A DNA stretch of 64,000 nucleotides, from positions 3,100,001 through 3,164,000 of the forward strand of contig NZ_JAJEJP010000001.1 of assembly GCF_021390495.1 (NCBI RefSeq), read 5' to 3'. A program made the translations under genes and the position numbers. How positions within the stretch are numbered: position 1 is the stretch's first letter; every line of letters begins with the position of its first letter. The stretch is from Paraburkholderia sp. ZP32-5 (GTDB lineage: Bacteria; Pseudomonadota; Gammaproteobacteria; Burkholderiales; Burkholderiaceae). The notes under the pieces were generated by a model that was given only the letters and a program-made list of their open reading frames with translations, was not told where the DNA came from and did not search any database. Positions 1 to 12,098 of this stretch are shown piece by piece.

Positions 1-252
1 CTTGCGCAGGCTGAATTCGAGTCCTAGCGAAAACATCAGGAACACGACGCCGAGTTCGCCGAGCGTCTGGATCGTCTGTTCGTCGTGGATCAGCTGGAAC
101 GGCGGCGTGTACGGCCCGATGATCACCCCGGCCGCGATATAGCCCAGCACCACCGGCTGCTTCAGCCGATGGAACAGCACGGTGACGAGGCCCGCGAACG
201 CCATCACGACGGCCAGATCCTGAATGAAGCCGATGCCATGGTGCATGAGCAT
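1..252 (-). CDS. Kef-type cation/proton antiporter, N-terminal part
   Basis: The first 84 residues of a membrane antiporter run off the left edge. After a short N-terminus come hydrophobic segments around residues 10-27, 34-46 and 66-80. A VLGYIAAGVIIGP-type stretch follows RLKQPVV, and LGVVFLMFSLGLEFSLRK closes the visible part; both are hallmarks of CPA2/KefB-type Na+(K+)/H+ antiporters. The ATG at 252 is preceded by TAAGGAA as a ribosome binding site. It is divergent from the DUF2848 gene. Ion specificity and any TrkA-N domain lie outside the window. Confidence 0.85.
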   Translation of the reverse strand, partial: MLMHHGIGFIQDLAVVMAFAGLVTVLFHRLKQPVVLGYIAAGVIIGPYTPPFQLIHDEQTIQTLGELGVVFLMFSLGLEFSLRK

Positions 253-381
253 TTCCTTACAGAAACGTAATCTCAGAAAGGCCAGTGTAACAAAGGCATT
301 GCTCGCGGAAGACCCGCGATTCCAGAAAATCCGGGGGGCCCAGTGCGAGCAACGCGCACCGCTCACGCCTCCTTCCCATTT

Positions 382-411
382 TTGACACGCTGGACGCCTG
401 TGAAATATCAC
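382..411 (+). promoter_or_regulatory. Candidate promoter of the DUF2848-MFS pair
   Basis: TTGACA at 382-387 is a consensus -35 box. With an 18-base spacer it is followed by TATCAC at 406-411. The ATG of the DUF2848 gene lies about 37 bases downstream. The -10 match is only moderate. Confidence 0.45.
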
Positions 412-414
412 AAT

Positions 415-431
415 AATATTTGCGCAATATT
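415..431 (+). promoter_or_regulatory. AT-rich inverted repeat, candidate operator
   Basis: AATATT-TGCGC-AATATT is an inverted repeat lying between the candidate -10 box and the Shine-Dalgarno GGAG (436-439) of the DUF2848 gene. A protein bound here would block transcription start. The GntR regulator encoded at 2602 is the obvious candidate, but this is inference; the repeat does not match the usual FCD-GntR consensus closely. Confidence 0.35.
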
Positions 432-447
432 TTCATGGAGCCACTCT

Positions 448-1134
448 ATGCCGCAGTTGCCGTTCAACCTCGAAGACAATGCGGGCCGCCGCCGCATCGA
501 GCAGATCGAAGTCAATCGTCTGACGATCGCGGGCTGGGCGGGCCGCGACCAGGCCGCGATCGAGCATCACATCGCCGAACTCGCCGAACTGGGCGTGAAG
601 CGCCCGTCGACCACGCCGTGCTTCTACCGTCTCGGCGCCCAATTGCTGACGCAGGCCGAACAGATCGACGTGGTCGGCGCGAGATCGAGCGGCGAAGCCG
701 AGTGCGTGCTGCTGCAAACCGGGGCGGGCTTGCTCGTCACGATCGGCTCCGACCATACCGACCGCGAAGTCGAGGCCTATGGCGTGACGGTGTCGAAACA
801 GGTGTGTCCGAAGCCGCTCGCGCGCGACGCCTGGCTCTTCGACGATGTCGCTGGCCATTGGGATCAACTGGAACTGCGCGCCTATGCAATCTCACACGGC
901 GAGCGGCGCGTCTATCAGCAAGGCAGCGTCGCGGCGCTGCTGCCCGCCGCCGAACTGCTCGCGCGCGCGCCGCTCGCGCAGCACGCGGCGATGTTCTGCG
1001 GCACGCTCGCGGTACAGGGCGGCATCGTCGGCATGGCCGATGGCGACGCGCTCGAACTGGAGCTGCACGACCCCGTGCTGAAGCGCACGCTGCGCCACGC
1101 GTACTGCGTGCGCGCGTTGCCGATCGTCGAATAA
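448..1134 (+). CDS. DUF2848 family protein (fumarylacetoacetase-like fold)
   Basis: This 228-residue protein matches the DUF2848 family by its overall pattern: an N-terminal RRRIEQIEVNRLTIAGWAGR-type strand, a central TPCFYRL segment and a TIGSDHTDREVE acidic segment around residues 105-120. The family is related to fumarylacetoacetate hydrolases, and its reaction is not established. The ATG at 448 is chosen because GGAG lies nine bases upstream; an in-frame upstream extension would be untypical. The MFS gene follows after 44 bases and an amidase lies further on, which suggests breakdown of an imported carboxylate or amide. Confidence 0.75.
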   Translation: MPQLPFNLEDNAGRRRIEQIEVNRLTIAGWAGRDQAAIEHHIAELAELGVKRPSTTPCFYRLGAQLLTQAEQIDVVGARSSGEAECVLLQTGAGLLVTIGSDHTDREVEAYGVTVSKQVCPKPLARDAWLFDDVAGHWDQLELRAYAISHGERRVYQQGSVAALLPAAELLARAPLAQHAAMFCGTLAVQGGIVGMADGDALELELHDPVLKRTLRHAYCVRALPIVE

Positions 1135-1178
1135 GTCGCACAACCGCGTCGCTCTCTTTCCGACGCCACGAGGCCCCC

Positions 1179-2510
1179 ATGAGTACCCCTACGCTCTCCG
1201 TCAACGCCGCGCCGTCGAGCGACGCGTGGCTCGAAGCCGCCGCGCTGCGCAAGATCACGTGGCGAATCATGCCGTTCCTGTTTCTCGTCTACGTGCTGTC
1301 GTATCTGGATCGCGTGAACATCGGCTACGCGAAGCTGCAGTTCACCGGCGACCTCGGTCTGTCGAATGCAGCCTATGGGCTCGGCGCGGGGATCTTCTTC
1401 TTCGGCTACTTCGTGTTCGAGGTGCCGAGCAATCTGCTGCTGAAGAAATTCGGCGCACGCGCGACGATCGCCCGTATCACGATGCTGTGGGGCCTGCTGT
1501 CCTGTCTGATGATGTTCGTGCGCAGCGAAACGATGTTCTACGTGCTGCGCTTCTTCCTCGGCGTGGCCGAGGCCGGGCTGGTGCCGGGCGTCGTGCTGTA
1601 TCTGACCTTCTGGTTTCCGGCCGACCGCCGCGCGCGCATGGTCGCGGTGTTCATGGCGGCGATCCCGGTCGCGGGCATCGTCGGCGCGCCGCTGTCGGGC
1701 TTCCTGATGTCGGCGCTGCACGAGACTCACGGCCTGCGCGGCTGGCAGTGGATGTTCCTGATCGAGGGTATTCCGTCGATCCTCGCGGGCTTCTGGGCGC
1801 TCGCGGTGCTGCGCAACACGCCGGCCGAAGCCGCATGGCTCTCCGCCGACGAAAAGCGCGTGATCCTGAGCCGCCTCGAACGGGACAACAGCGCGGCCGC
1901 GACGGCGGGCGCTGAGCACCGGCTCATGGCCGCGCTGCGCTCGGGCCGCTTCTGGATACTGACGCTGATCTACTTCTGCCTCGTCACCGGCAACGCGGGC
2001 TTTTCGTTCTGGCTGCCGCAGATCGTCAAGGACCTCGGCGTGACGGACCTCGTGACCAATGGCTTCGTTACCGCGATCCCGTATCTCGCGGCGGGCATTG
2101 GCATGATCGTGATCGGGCGATCGTCGGATATCACCGGCGAGCGGCGCTGGCACTACGCGGTGTGCTGTTTTGTCGGCGCGGCGGGGCTGCTCGGCAGCGC
2201 CTCGGTCACGCATTCGATTCCGCTTGCGGTCACGGGGCTGTCGATCGCGTATGTCGGCATCCTCGCGGGCTTCGGCATCTTCTGGTCGATGTCGACGACT
2301 TTCCTGCAAGGCACGGCCGCTGTCGCCGGCATCGCCGTGATCAACTCGATTGCGAACCTCGCCGGCTACGTGAGCCCGTACGTGCTCGGCATCGTCAAGG
2401 ACGCGACGCACAGCGTGACGTTCGGGCTCGTGCTGATCGCGGGCGCGCTGATCGTCGGCGGGCTCGTCACGCTGCTGATGCCGCGCGTCAATGTAACGCA
2501 CGGCGCGTGA
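1179..2510 (+). CDS. MFS transporter, anion:cation symporter type
   Basis: This 443-residue inner-membrane permease has twelve predicted membrane segments. It belongs to the ACS branch of the major facilitator superfamily (tartrate, phthalate, 4-hydroxyphenylacetate and glucarate transporters). The branch is recognised by the N-terminal FLVYVLSYLDRVNIGYAKL stretch at about residues 31-49 and the PSNLLLKKFGAR loop. It probably imports an organic anion handled by the neighbouring DUF2848 protein and amidase. The substrate cannot be read from the sequence. It lies 44 bases after the DUF2848 stop, consistent with cotranscription. Confidence 0.85.
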   Translation: MSTPTLSVNAAPSSDAWLEAAALRKITWRIMPFLFLVYVLSYLDRVNIGYAKLQFTGDLGLSNAAYGLGAGIFFFGYFVFEVPSNLLLKKFGARATIARITMLWGLLSCLMMFVRSETMFYVLRFFLGVAEAGLVPGVVLYLTFWFPADRRARMVAVFMAAIPVAGIVGAPLSGFLMSALHETHGLRGWQWMFLIEGIPSILAGFWALAVLRNTPAEAAWLSADEKRVILSRLERDNSAAATAGAEHRLMAALRSGRFWILTLIYFCLVTGNAGFSFWLPQIVKDLGVTDLVTNGFVTAIPYLAAGIGMIVIGRSSDITGERRWHYAVCCFVGAAGLLGSASVTHSIPLAVTGLSIAYVGILAGFGIFWSMSTTFLQGTAAVAGIAVINSIANLAGYVSPYVLGIVKDATHSVTFGLVLIAGALIVGGLVTLLMPRVNVTHGA

Positions 2511-2601
2511 GACGGCTGGGTGAGATACCGGTGAGATATCTGAGCCGCCCGCGCAAAACCTTGCTCTACAATGCGGGCGACCTTGCCCGTTCCTCCTCTT
2601 C

Positions 2602-3282
2602 ATGACGCTTTCGCAGACCGCCCGCCCCTCCCAGTCTTCCCGCGCAAGCGCTGCGGGCAGCCTCGCCGAACAGGCGTACGAGTTCGTCAAACGCGAAATC
2701 ATTACGATGCGCCTGCGCCCCAGCGAGGTGCTCAACGAGGCGGAGCTGATGGCGCTGACCGGCATCGGCAGAACTCCGGTGCACCAGGCGCTGCACCGGC
2801 TGGTCCACGAAGGCATGCTGACGATCATGCCGCGCAAGGGCATCATGGTGCGGCCGGTGTCGCTCGACGACGTGCTCGCGATCATCGACGTGCGTCTCGT
2901 CAACGAGACCTACTGCGTCGAACTGGCCGCGCGCCATGCGCAGCAGCACGACTACGACGCGATGCAGGCGCTGCTCGAACGCTCGTCCGCGTGCGTGGCC
3001 GCGCATGACGTCGAAGGCATGATGGACATCGACCGCGAGTTTCATCTGGCGATTTCCGCTGCTTCGCGCAACCCGGTGCTCGCCGAAATTCTGCGCGGAC
3101 TGCACGAGCGCTCGCTGCGCTTCTGGTTCATTTCGCTGTCCGAGCCGCATCATCTGGAAGACGTGCACGACGAACACGTCGAATTGTTCGACCTGCTGCG
3201 CGCGCGTGATGCCGAAGGCGCGCGGCGTTCGGTGCAAAAGCATATCGAGGCGTTTCGCGCGACGCTGTTCAATCGCATCTGA
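2602..3282 (+). CDS. GntR family regulator, FCD subfamily
   Basis: This 226-residue cytoplasmic regulator has an N-terminal winged helix (about residues 20-85, with the GRTPVHQALHRL recognition-helix segment). Its C-terminal all-helical FCD ligand domain (about 95-220) contains DIDREFHLAI and DEHVELFDLLRARD, where Asp and His residues normally bind a metal and a small carboxylate ligand. It sits between the transporter and the amidase on the same strand and is the likely local repressor of this set. The 91-base gap upstream contains a TACAAT hexamer at 2567 but no clear -35. Confidence 0.88.
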   Translation: MTLSQTARPSQSSRASAAGSLAEQAYEFVKREIITMRLRPSEVLNEAELMALTGIGRTPVHQALHRLVHEGMLTIMPRKGIMVRPVSLDDVLAIIDVRLVNETYCVELAARHAQQHDYDAMQALLERSSACVAAHDVEGMMDIDREFHLAISAASRNPVLAEILRGLHERSLRFWFISLSEPHHLEDVHDEHVELFDLLRARDAEGARRSVQKHIEAFRATLFNRI

Positions 3283-3374
3283 GCGCGCCGCCCACCCGTC
3301 GTTGCGGCCGTTGCCGCCAACCGATCAACCGGCTTCACTCATTCAACCGCTTCAACCGGATCTGAACGAACATC

Positions 3375-4754
3375 ATGGCCACTGAATTCCTCCCCTTCCC
3401 GCCGCTTGCCCAGCTTGCCGCCGATCTCGCCGCCGGCCGCACCACCAGCCGCGCGCTCGTCGAAACCGCGCTCGAACGGATCGCAGACCCAACCGGCCAG
3501 GGCGCCACGGTCTTTATGCACGTCGACGCCGACGCCGCGCGCGCGACCGCCGACGCGCACGACCGGCTGCGCGCGGCCGGCACCGTGCTGTCGCCGCTCG
3601 CCGGGATTCCGGTGTCGGTCAAGGATCTGTTCGATATCGAGGGTCAGCCGACCCGCGCGGGCTCGACCGTGCTCGCCGACGCGCCGCCCGCGCAGGCCGA
3701 CGCGGTGGCGGTCGCGCGCCTGAAGCGGGCCGGCGCGGTGATCGTCGGTCGCACCAACATGAGCGAGTTCGCGTTTTCCGGGCTCGGGTTGAACCCGCAC
3801 TACGGTCATCCGCTGTCGCCGTACCGGCGCGGCGTCAAAGGCGACGAGCGGATTTCGGGAGGCTCGTCGTCGGGCGCGGCGGCCTCGGTTGCCGACGGCA
3901 TGGCGGCCATCGCGCTCGGCACCGACACCGGCGGCTCGATCCGCATTCCAGCCGCGCTGTGCGGGCTGACCGGCTTCAAGCCGACCGCCGCGCGGATCCC
4001 AAAGCAGGGTGGCGTGCCGCTGTCGACGACACTCGATTCGTTCGGTCCGATCGGCGTATCGGTCGCGTGCTGCGCGCTGGTCGACCGGATGCTCGCGGGG
4101 CTCGAACCGCGCGTGCCGGCCGCGCATCCGCTCGACGGCGTGCGCCTCGGCGTGCTGACCAACTACGTGACCGACGGCGTCGAGCCGGAAGTCGCGCGCG
4201 CGGTCGATACCGCGCTCAAGCATCTGGAAGCGGCCGGCGCGCTCGTCAGCGAAGTGCGCTTCGCGCCGCTCGACCGGCTGCCGGAAATCAACCGCATCGG
4301 CTTTTCGCCGATCGAAGCGTATGCGTGGCATCGTCCGCTGCTCGACAAGCATCGCGACCAGTACGATCCGCGCGTGCTCGCGCGTATCCTGAAAGGCCAG
4401 CCGGCCACCGCGATCGACTATCTGGATCTGCTCGCCGAGCGCGCGGCGATGCTCGACGAAGCCGCCCGCACGCTGTGGCAGCGCTTCGACGCGGTCGTGA
4501 TGCCGACTGTGCCGGTCGTGCCACCGCGCGTGGCCGATCTGGTCAACGACGACGACGCGTTTACCCGCACCAACGGCTTGATCCTGCGCAATCCGAGCGC
4601 GTTCAACTTCCTCGATAGCTGCGCGCTGTCGCTGCCGTGCCATCTGCGCGGCGACGCGCCGGTCGGGCTGATGCTCGCGGCGGCGCCGCATGCCGACGAT
4701 GCGCTGCTCGCGATCGGCCGGGCCGCCGAGGCGGTGCTGAACGCGATCCGCTGA
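3375..4754 (+). CDS. Amidase signature family hydrolase
   Basis: This 459-residue enzyme hydrolyses a carboxylic amide to acid and ammonia. The Ser-cisSer-Lys triad is intact: Lys83 in SVKDLF, cis-Ser164 in the [11 protein letters not shown] glycine/serine segment, and nucleophile Ser188 in [11 protein letters not shown]. Length and motif order fit AtzF/GatA-like amidases. With no gatB/gatC beside it, a role in Gln-tRNA formation is unlikely. The context (GntR, MFS, DUF2848) suggests a catabolic role. The stop codon lies inside a 16-bp perfect inverted repeat. The substrate is unknown. Confidence 0.87.
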   Translation: MATEFLPFPPLAQLAADLAAGRTTSRALVETALERIADPTGQGATVFMHVDADAARATADAHDRLRAAGTVLSPLAGIPVSVKDLFDIEGQPTRAGSTVLADAPPAQADAVAVARLKRAGAVIVGRTNMSEFAFSGLGLNPHYGHPLSPYRRGVKGDERISGGSSSGAAASVADGMAAIALGTDTGGSIRIPAALCGLTGFKPTAARIPKQGGVPLSTTLDSFGPIGVSVACCALVDRMLAGLEPRVPAAHPLDGVRLGVLTNYVTDGVEPEVARAVDTALKHLEAAGALVSEVRFAPLDRLPEINRIGFSPIEAYAWHRPLLDKHRDQYDPRVLARILKGQPATAIDYLDLLAERAAMLDEAARTLWQRFDAVVMPTVPVVPPRVADLVNDDDAFTRTNGLILRNPSAFNFLDSCALSLPCHLRGDAPVGLMLAAAPHADDALLAIGRAAEAVLNAIR

Positions 4755-4780
4755 GCAGCGCGCGGCGGATCGCGTTCAGC
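4736..4780 (+). repeat. 16-bp perfect inverted repeat spanning the amidase stop codon
   Basis: GCTGAACGCGATCCGC (4736-4751) is repeated in inverted orientation at 4765-4780, with a 13-base loop containing the amidase stop codon. The hairpin is very GC-rich but has no following T-run, so it is not a canonical intrinsic terminator. It may protect the transcript 3' end or assist Rho-dependent termination before dsbB. Confidence 0.6.
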
Positions 4781-4875
4781 GGCCCGGCAATCGTCTGGCA
4801 ATAAGCGGCCTGTCAAGGGTTCGCGCTAGAATCGCGAGCAGCCATTTTTTCCGATTTCAAACCATTCGACGACCC

Positions 4876-5385
4876 ATGAATAACGATTCCGCGATGCTGC
4901 GCCGTGAGCGCTCCCTGCTGGTTCTGCTCGCCCTGATCTGCGTCGCCCTCGTGGGCGGTGCGTTGTACCTGCAGTTCTTCATGCACGAGGACCCGTGCCC
5001 GCTGTGCATCCTGCAGCGTTACTTCTTCCTGCTGATCGCGATCTTCGCGTTCCTCAGCTCGCGTCTGAACAGCTGGCGCGGCGTGCGCGTGCTCGAAGTG
5101 CTCGCGACGCTGTCGGCGCTGGCCGGTCTCGTGACCGCCGTGCGTCATGTGTATATCCAGGCGAACCCCGGCTTCAGCTGCGGCTTCGACGCGCTGCAGC
5201 CGATCGTCGATAGTCTGCCGCCCGCGCACTGGCTGCCGGGCGTGTTCAAGGTCGCCGGCCTGTGCGAGACCGCCTATCCGCCGATTCTCGGGCTGACGCT
5301 GCCGATGTGGTCGCTGGTCGGCTTCGCGGTCGCGTTTCTGGCGCTGGTGCTGAGCCTGATCCGCAATCGCCGCCGGATTGCCTGA
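4876..5385 (+). CDS. dsbB: Disulfide bond formation protein B
   Basis: This 169-residue inner-membrane protein reoxidises periplasmic DsbA and passes electrons to quinone. It has four membrane segments (about 13-34, 45-62, 72-90 and 140-163). The first cysteine pair is Cys41/Cys44 in [11 protein letters not shown], and the second is Cys102 and Cys130 in the second periplasmic loop. The quinone-proximal Arg48 is present. Length is normal for the family. It is a monocistronic unit ending at a strong terminator. Confidence 0.96.
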   Translation: MNNDSAMLRRERSLLVLLALICVALVGGALYLQFFMHEDPCPLCILQRYFFLLIAIFAFLSSRLNSWRGVRVLEVLATLSALAGLVTAVRHVYIQANPGFSCGFDALQPIVDSLPPAHWLPGVFKVAGLCETAYPPILGLTLPMWSLVGFAVAFLALVLSLIRNRRRIA

Positions 5386-5485
5386 CGCGGGTTAAGTCCC
5401 GGGCATCTGGAGCAGGCGAATTCCGGCGGCGATCCCGCCGGCAAATTCAACGTCCCTGCTCCATCGCGCCACCTGCCGGAACACG

Positions 5486-5540
5486 CGCCGGCCTTCGTGT
5501 TGCCTTTCGTCGGCGGCAATCCGAAGGCCGGCGTTTTTTC
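5486..5540 (+). terminator. Intrinsic terminator downstream of dsbB
   Basis: CGCCGGCCTTCG (5486-5497) pairs with CGAAGGCCGGCG (5522-5533), and an inner TTGCC/GGCAA extends the stem. TTTTTT follows at 5534-5539. It is about 100 bases past the dsbB stop. The remainder of the gap to xdhA (5541-5792) shows no further gene or clear promoter. Confidence 0.85.
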
Positions 5541-5792
5541 GTCTACGGAATCCGTTACCTTCCCCCGCCGTCTGCCCTTCCGCCCGCCGCCCCACCCCGC
5601 GCAACTTCCCGCCGCGGCCCGAATCGTACAAACACCATGACCGCCGCCGAATACGCTTCATGCGGTTCGGGAAATATTTTTGGGCCGGGGTAGTGCTATC
5701 TTCGAATCTGGATGGCGATCTACGTGCGCGAGGCCGGCTTCGGCGACCCCATGCGTAACGCGCGCCCGGTCCGCACTGTCCTTCGATTCGCC

Positions 5793-7330
<1,538 letters not shown>

Positions 7331-7331
<1 letters not shown>

Positions 7332-9763
7332 TGAACCGCACTGAAGCCTTTGTCGGGAGTGCCGGCGCCCACCCCGGCCTGCATGCGGCGGCGCTCGACG
7401 ACGCGTCGATCGGCGTGCCGCTGCCGCACGAATCGGCCGCGCTGCACGTCAGCGGCGAAGCGACCTATACCGACGACATCGCCGAACTGCACGGCACGCT
7501 GCACGCGGCGCTCGGTCTGTCGCGGCACGCGCATGCACGGATCGTATCGATGGATCTCGACGCGGTGCGCAACGCACCGGGCGTGATCGCGGTACTGACC
7601 GCCGACGATATCCCCGGCGAAAACAATTGCGGCCCGGTGTTGCACGACGACCCGATTCTCGCCGCGAGCGAAGTGCTGTATCTGGGCCAGCCGGTGTTCG
7701 CGGTGATCGCCGAAACGCACGAACTGGCGCGCCGCGCCGCCGCGCTCGCGAAAAGCGACAACGTGATCCGCTACGAGCCGCTCGACGCGATCCTCACCGC
7801 CGCCGAAGCGAAAGCCGCGAAGCAGTTCGTGCTGCCGCCGCTGCATCTGCGGCGCGGCGACCCGGACGCGAAGATCGCAGCCGCGCCGCATCGGATCAAA
7901 GGCACGTTCGAAGTGGGCGGCCAGGAACAGTTCTATCTCGAAGGCCAGGTCGCGTACGCGCTGCCCAAGGAAATGGACGGCATGCTTGTCTATAGCTCGA
8001 CGCAGCATCCGAGCGAAATGCAGCAGGTCGTCGCGCATATGCTCGGCTGGCCGGCGCACAACGTCGTGTGCGAATGCCGGCGCATGGGCGGCGGCTTCGG
8101 CGGCAAGGAATCGCAGTCGGCGCTGTTCGCGTGCGTGGCCGCGCTCGCCGCGCAGCGGCTGCGCCGGCCGGTCAAGCTGCGCGCCGATCGCGACGACGAT
8201 TTCATGATCACCGGCAAGCGCCACGACGCCGTCTACGAATACGAGGCCGGTTTCGACGCGCGCGGACGCCTTGCCGGCGTGCGTGTCGAAATCGCGTTGC
8301 GGGCCGGCTATTCGGCGGATCTCTCGGGCGCGGTCGCAACCCGCGCGGTGTGCCACTTCGACAATGCGTACTACCTCGCCGATGTCGATATCGTCGCGCT
8401 GTGCTGCAAGACCAACACGCAGTCGAACACTGCGTTTCGCGGCTTCGGCGGCCCGCAGGGCGCGCTCGTGATGGAGGTGCTGCTCGACAGCATCGCGCGC
8501 GAGCTGCGGCTCGATCCGCTCGATGTGCGGCTCGCCAACTACTACGGCGTCGGCGAGCGCGATACGACGCCGTATGGGCAGCGCGTCGAAGACAATGTAA
8601 TCGCGCCGCTGACCGACGCGCTGCTCGAGTCGAGCGGCTATCGCGCACGCCGCACGGCGCTTGCCGAATTCAACGCGCGCAGTCCGGTGCTCAAACGCGG
8701 CATTGCATTCTCGCCGGTCAAGTTCGGCATCTCGTTCAACGTGCCGTTCCTGAATCAGGCCGGCGCGCTCGTGCACGTGTACAAGGACGGCTCGGTGCTC
8801 GTCAATCATGGCGGCACCGAGATGGGCCAGGGGCTCAACACGAAGGTCGCGCAGGTGGTCGCGAACCAGTTCGGCCTGCCGCTCGCGCGCGTGCGCGTGA
8901 CGGCCGCCGATACGTCGAAGGTCGCCAACACATCGGCGACCGCGGCGTCGACCGGCAGCGATCTGAACGGTATGGCCGCCGAAGATGCCGCGCGGAAGAT
9001 CCGCGCGCGGCTCGCCGAACTCGCGGCCCGGCTGCTTGGCGGCGAGGCGGCGGAGGTGCAATTCGCGCACGGCGCCGTGGCGTCGAACGGTGGCGCGATG
9101 CCGTTCGAGCAACTGGTCAACGCCGCGTATCTCGCGCGCGTGCAGTTGTGGTCGGACGGCTTCTATGCGACGCCGAAAGTGCATTGGGATGCGCAAACGC
9201 TGACCGGTCATCCGTTCTATTACTTCGCGTATGGCGCGGCGGTGTCGGAAGTCGTCGTCGATACGCTGACCGGCGAATGGAAATTGGTGCGCGTCGACGC
9301 GCTGCACGATGCCGGTCAGTCGATCAATCCGGCGATCGATCTGGGCCAGGTGGAAGGCGGCTTTATCCAGGGGATGGGCTGGCTGACCAGCGAAGAACTC
9401 TGGTGGAACCGCGAAGGCCGTCTGATGACGCACGCACCGTCGACGTACAAAATTCCGGCGGTCAGCGATACGCCCGCCGCGTTTCATGTGCGGCTGTATG
9501 AAAACAGCAACGCGGAGCCGACCGTGTTCCGCTCGAAAGCGGTGGGCGAGCCGCCGTTACTGCTACCGTTCTCGGTGTTTCTTGCGATTCGCGACGCGAT
9601 CGCCGCGGCGGTGCCGGGCGCGCAACATGCTCCACCGTTGCGCGCGCCCGCCACACCCGAGGCCATCCTGGATGCGCTGGACACGTTGCAACAGGCGCTT
9701 GCGGCCGAACCGACGGCGCCGGCGGCGCCGGCAAAACCGCTGGCCGCCGAGCCGCAAGACTGA
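7331..9763 (+). CDS. xdhB: Xanthine dehydrogenase molybdopterin-binding subunit
   Basis: This 810-residue catalytic subunit oxidises hypoxanthine to xanthine and xanthine to urate at a molybdenum-pterin centre. Visible motifs are MGGGFGGKES (pterin loop), FRGFGGPQG, and the C-terminal KAVGEPPLLLP that carries the catalytic glutamate. Its start overlaps the xdhA stop (TGATG), so translation is probably coupled. The C-terminal 40 residues are a low-complexity Ala/Pro/Glu tail beyond the conserved fold. Confidence 0.95.
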
Positions 9764-9813
9764 CCCACCCGCCGCGCGGACACCTCGCGCGGCCCTGTAC
9801 GGAGAACCGCCGG

Positions 9814-10830
9814 ATGCAAGCCTGGCTCACTGACCTGCAACATCTGCTCGCGCATGGCGATGCCGCCGTGCTGGTGACGGTCGCGCGCGCCGAAGGCTCG
9901 GCGCCGCGCGAGGCCGGCACGAAGATGATCGTCACCCGCGAGGCGGCGAAACACACAATCGGCGGCGGCCATCTCGAATGGAAGGCGATCGAGACCGCGC
10001 GTCAGGTGCTGCGCGACGGCATGCGCGCGCCGCATATGCGGCGGCTCGAACGGTTCGCGCTGGGGCCGAGCCTCGGCCAGTGCTGCGGCGGCGCGGTGAT
10101 TCTCGCGTTCGAACGGCTCGACGTCGGCGACCTCGGCTGGATCACGTCGCTCGCCAAGCGCCTTGCGGCCGGTCAGGCGACGGTGCGTAGCGTATCATTC
10201 GGCCCCTCGCCGGATGCGGTGATGCTGTCCGAGCCCGAACCCGGCGTCGATACCGGCGACTGCCTGCTGTGGGACGGCGCCGGCTTCGACGACAGCAGCG
10301 CGCTGCTGACCGAAACGATCGCGCCGGGCGAATTCCAGCTCGTGCTGTTCGGCGCCGGTCACGTCGGCGCGGCGCTCGTGCGGGTGCTCGCGACACTGCC
10401 GTGCACGGTGCGCTGGGTCGACGAACGCGACGCGCAGTTTCCGCCGCTCGATACGCTGCATGCGCCGAACGTGACGATCGATCCGAACGACGCGCCCGAC
10501 GAAGCGATCGATCAGGCCGCGCCGAACACGTACTTCGTCGTGATGACGCACAACCATGCGCTCGATCTCGACCTGGCCGAGCGGATTCTGCGGCGCGGCG
10601 ACTTCGCGTTCTTCGGCATGATTGGCTCGCATACCAAGCGCAAGCAGTTCGAGCACCGGCTCGCGGCGCGCGGCATCGACCCGTCGCAGATCGCGCGGAT
10701 GAAGTGCCCGCTCGGCGTCGACGGCATCGTCGACAAGGCGCCCGAGGTGATTGCGATCTCGGCGGCCGCGCAGGTGCTGCAGGCCCTCGAAGCGAACGCG
10801 GGCGCGCGCCATGCGACGCAAACGGTGTGA
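9814..10830 (+). CDS. xdhC: Xanthine dehydrogenase accessory protein
   Basis: This 338-residue protein binds molybdenum cofactor, promotes its sulfuration and delivers it to XdhB; it is not part of the mature enzyme. The N-terminal XdhC/CoxI domain has EGSAPREAGTKM and the diagnostic GQCCGGAV segment. The C-terminal Rossmann-like domain starts with LVLFGAGHVGAALV (about residue 180) and includes MIGSHTKRKQFEHRL. It lies 50 bases after xdhB in the same operon. Confidence 0.94.
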   Translation: MQAWLTDLQHLLAHGDAAVLVTVARAEGSAPREAGTKMIVTREAAKHTIGGGHLEWKAIETARQVLRDGMRAPHMRRLERFALGPSLGQCCGGAVILAFERLDVGDLGWITSLAKRLAAGQATVRSVSFGPSPDAVMLSEPEPGVDTGDCLLWDGAGFDDSSALLTETIAPGEFQLVLFGAGHVGAALVRVLATLPCTVRWVDERDAQFPPLDTLHAPNVTIDPNDAPDEAIDQAAPNTYFVVMTHNHALDLDLAERILRRGDFAFFGMIGSHTKRKQFEHRLAARGIDPSQIARMKCPLGVDGIVDKAPEVIAISAAAQVLQALEANAGARHATQTV

Positions 10831-11952
<1,122 letters not shown>

Positions 11953-12098
11953 CGGGCTTCAACAGACGGCGGCGGAGGGCTTCGCTTCGCGCGGGCATCT
12001 CGCGAGGCCTTTCGTCGGGATTTCGTTCGATTCTGGACGTGACCTAGATCGGCAAGCCACCGCCGACCCGCTTTTAAACATTCGGAGACAGTTTTTCC

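Noticed and set aside
915..2903. A 662-residue minus-strand open frame opposite the MFS and GntR genes
   Set aside because: It is a shadow frame caused by high GC: Arg/His-rich, no family motifs, and it lies opposite two genes with clear domains.
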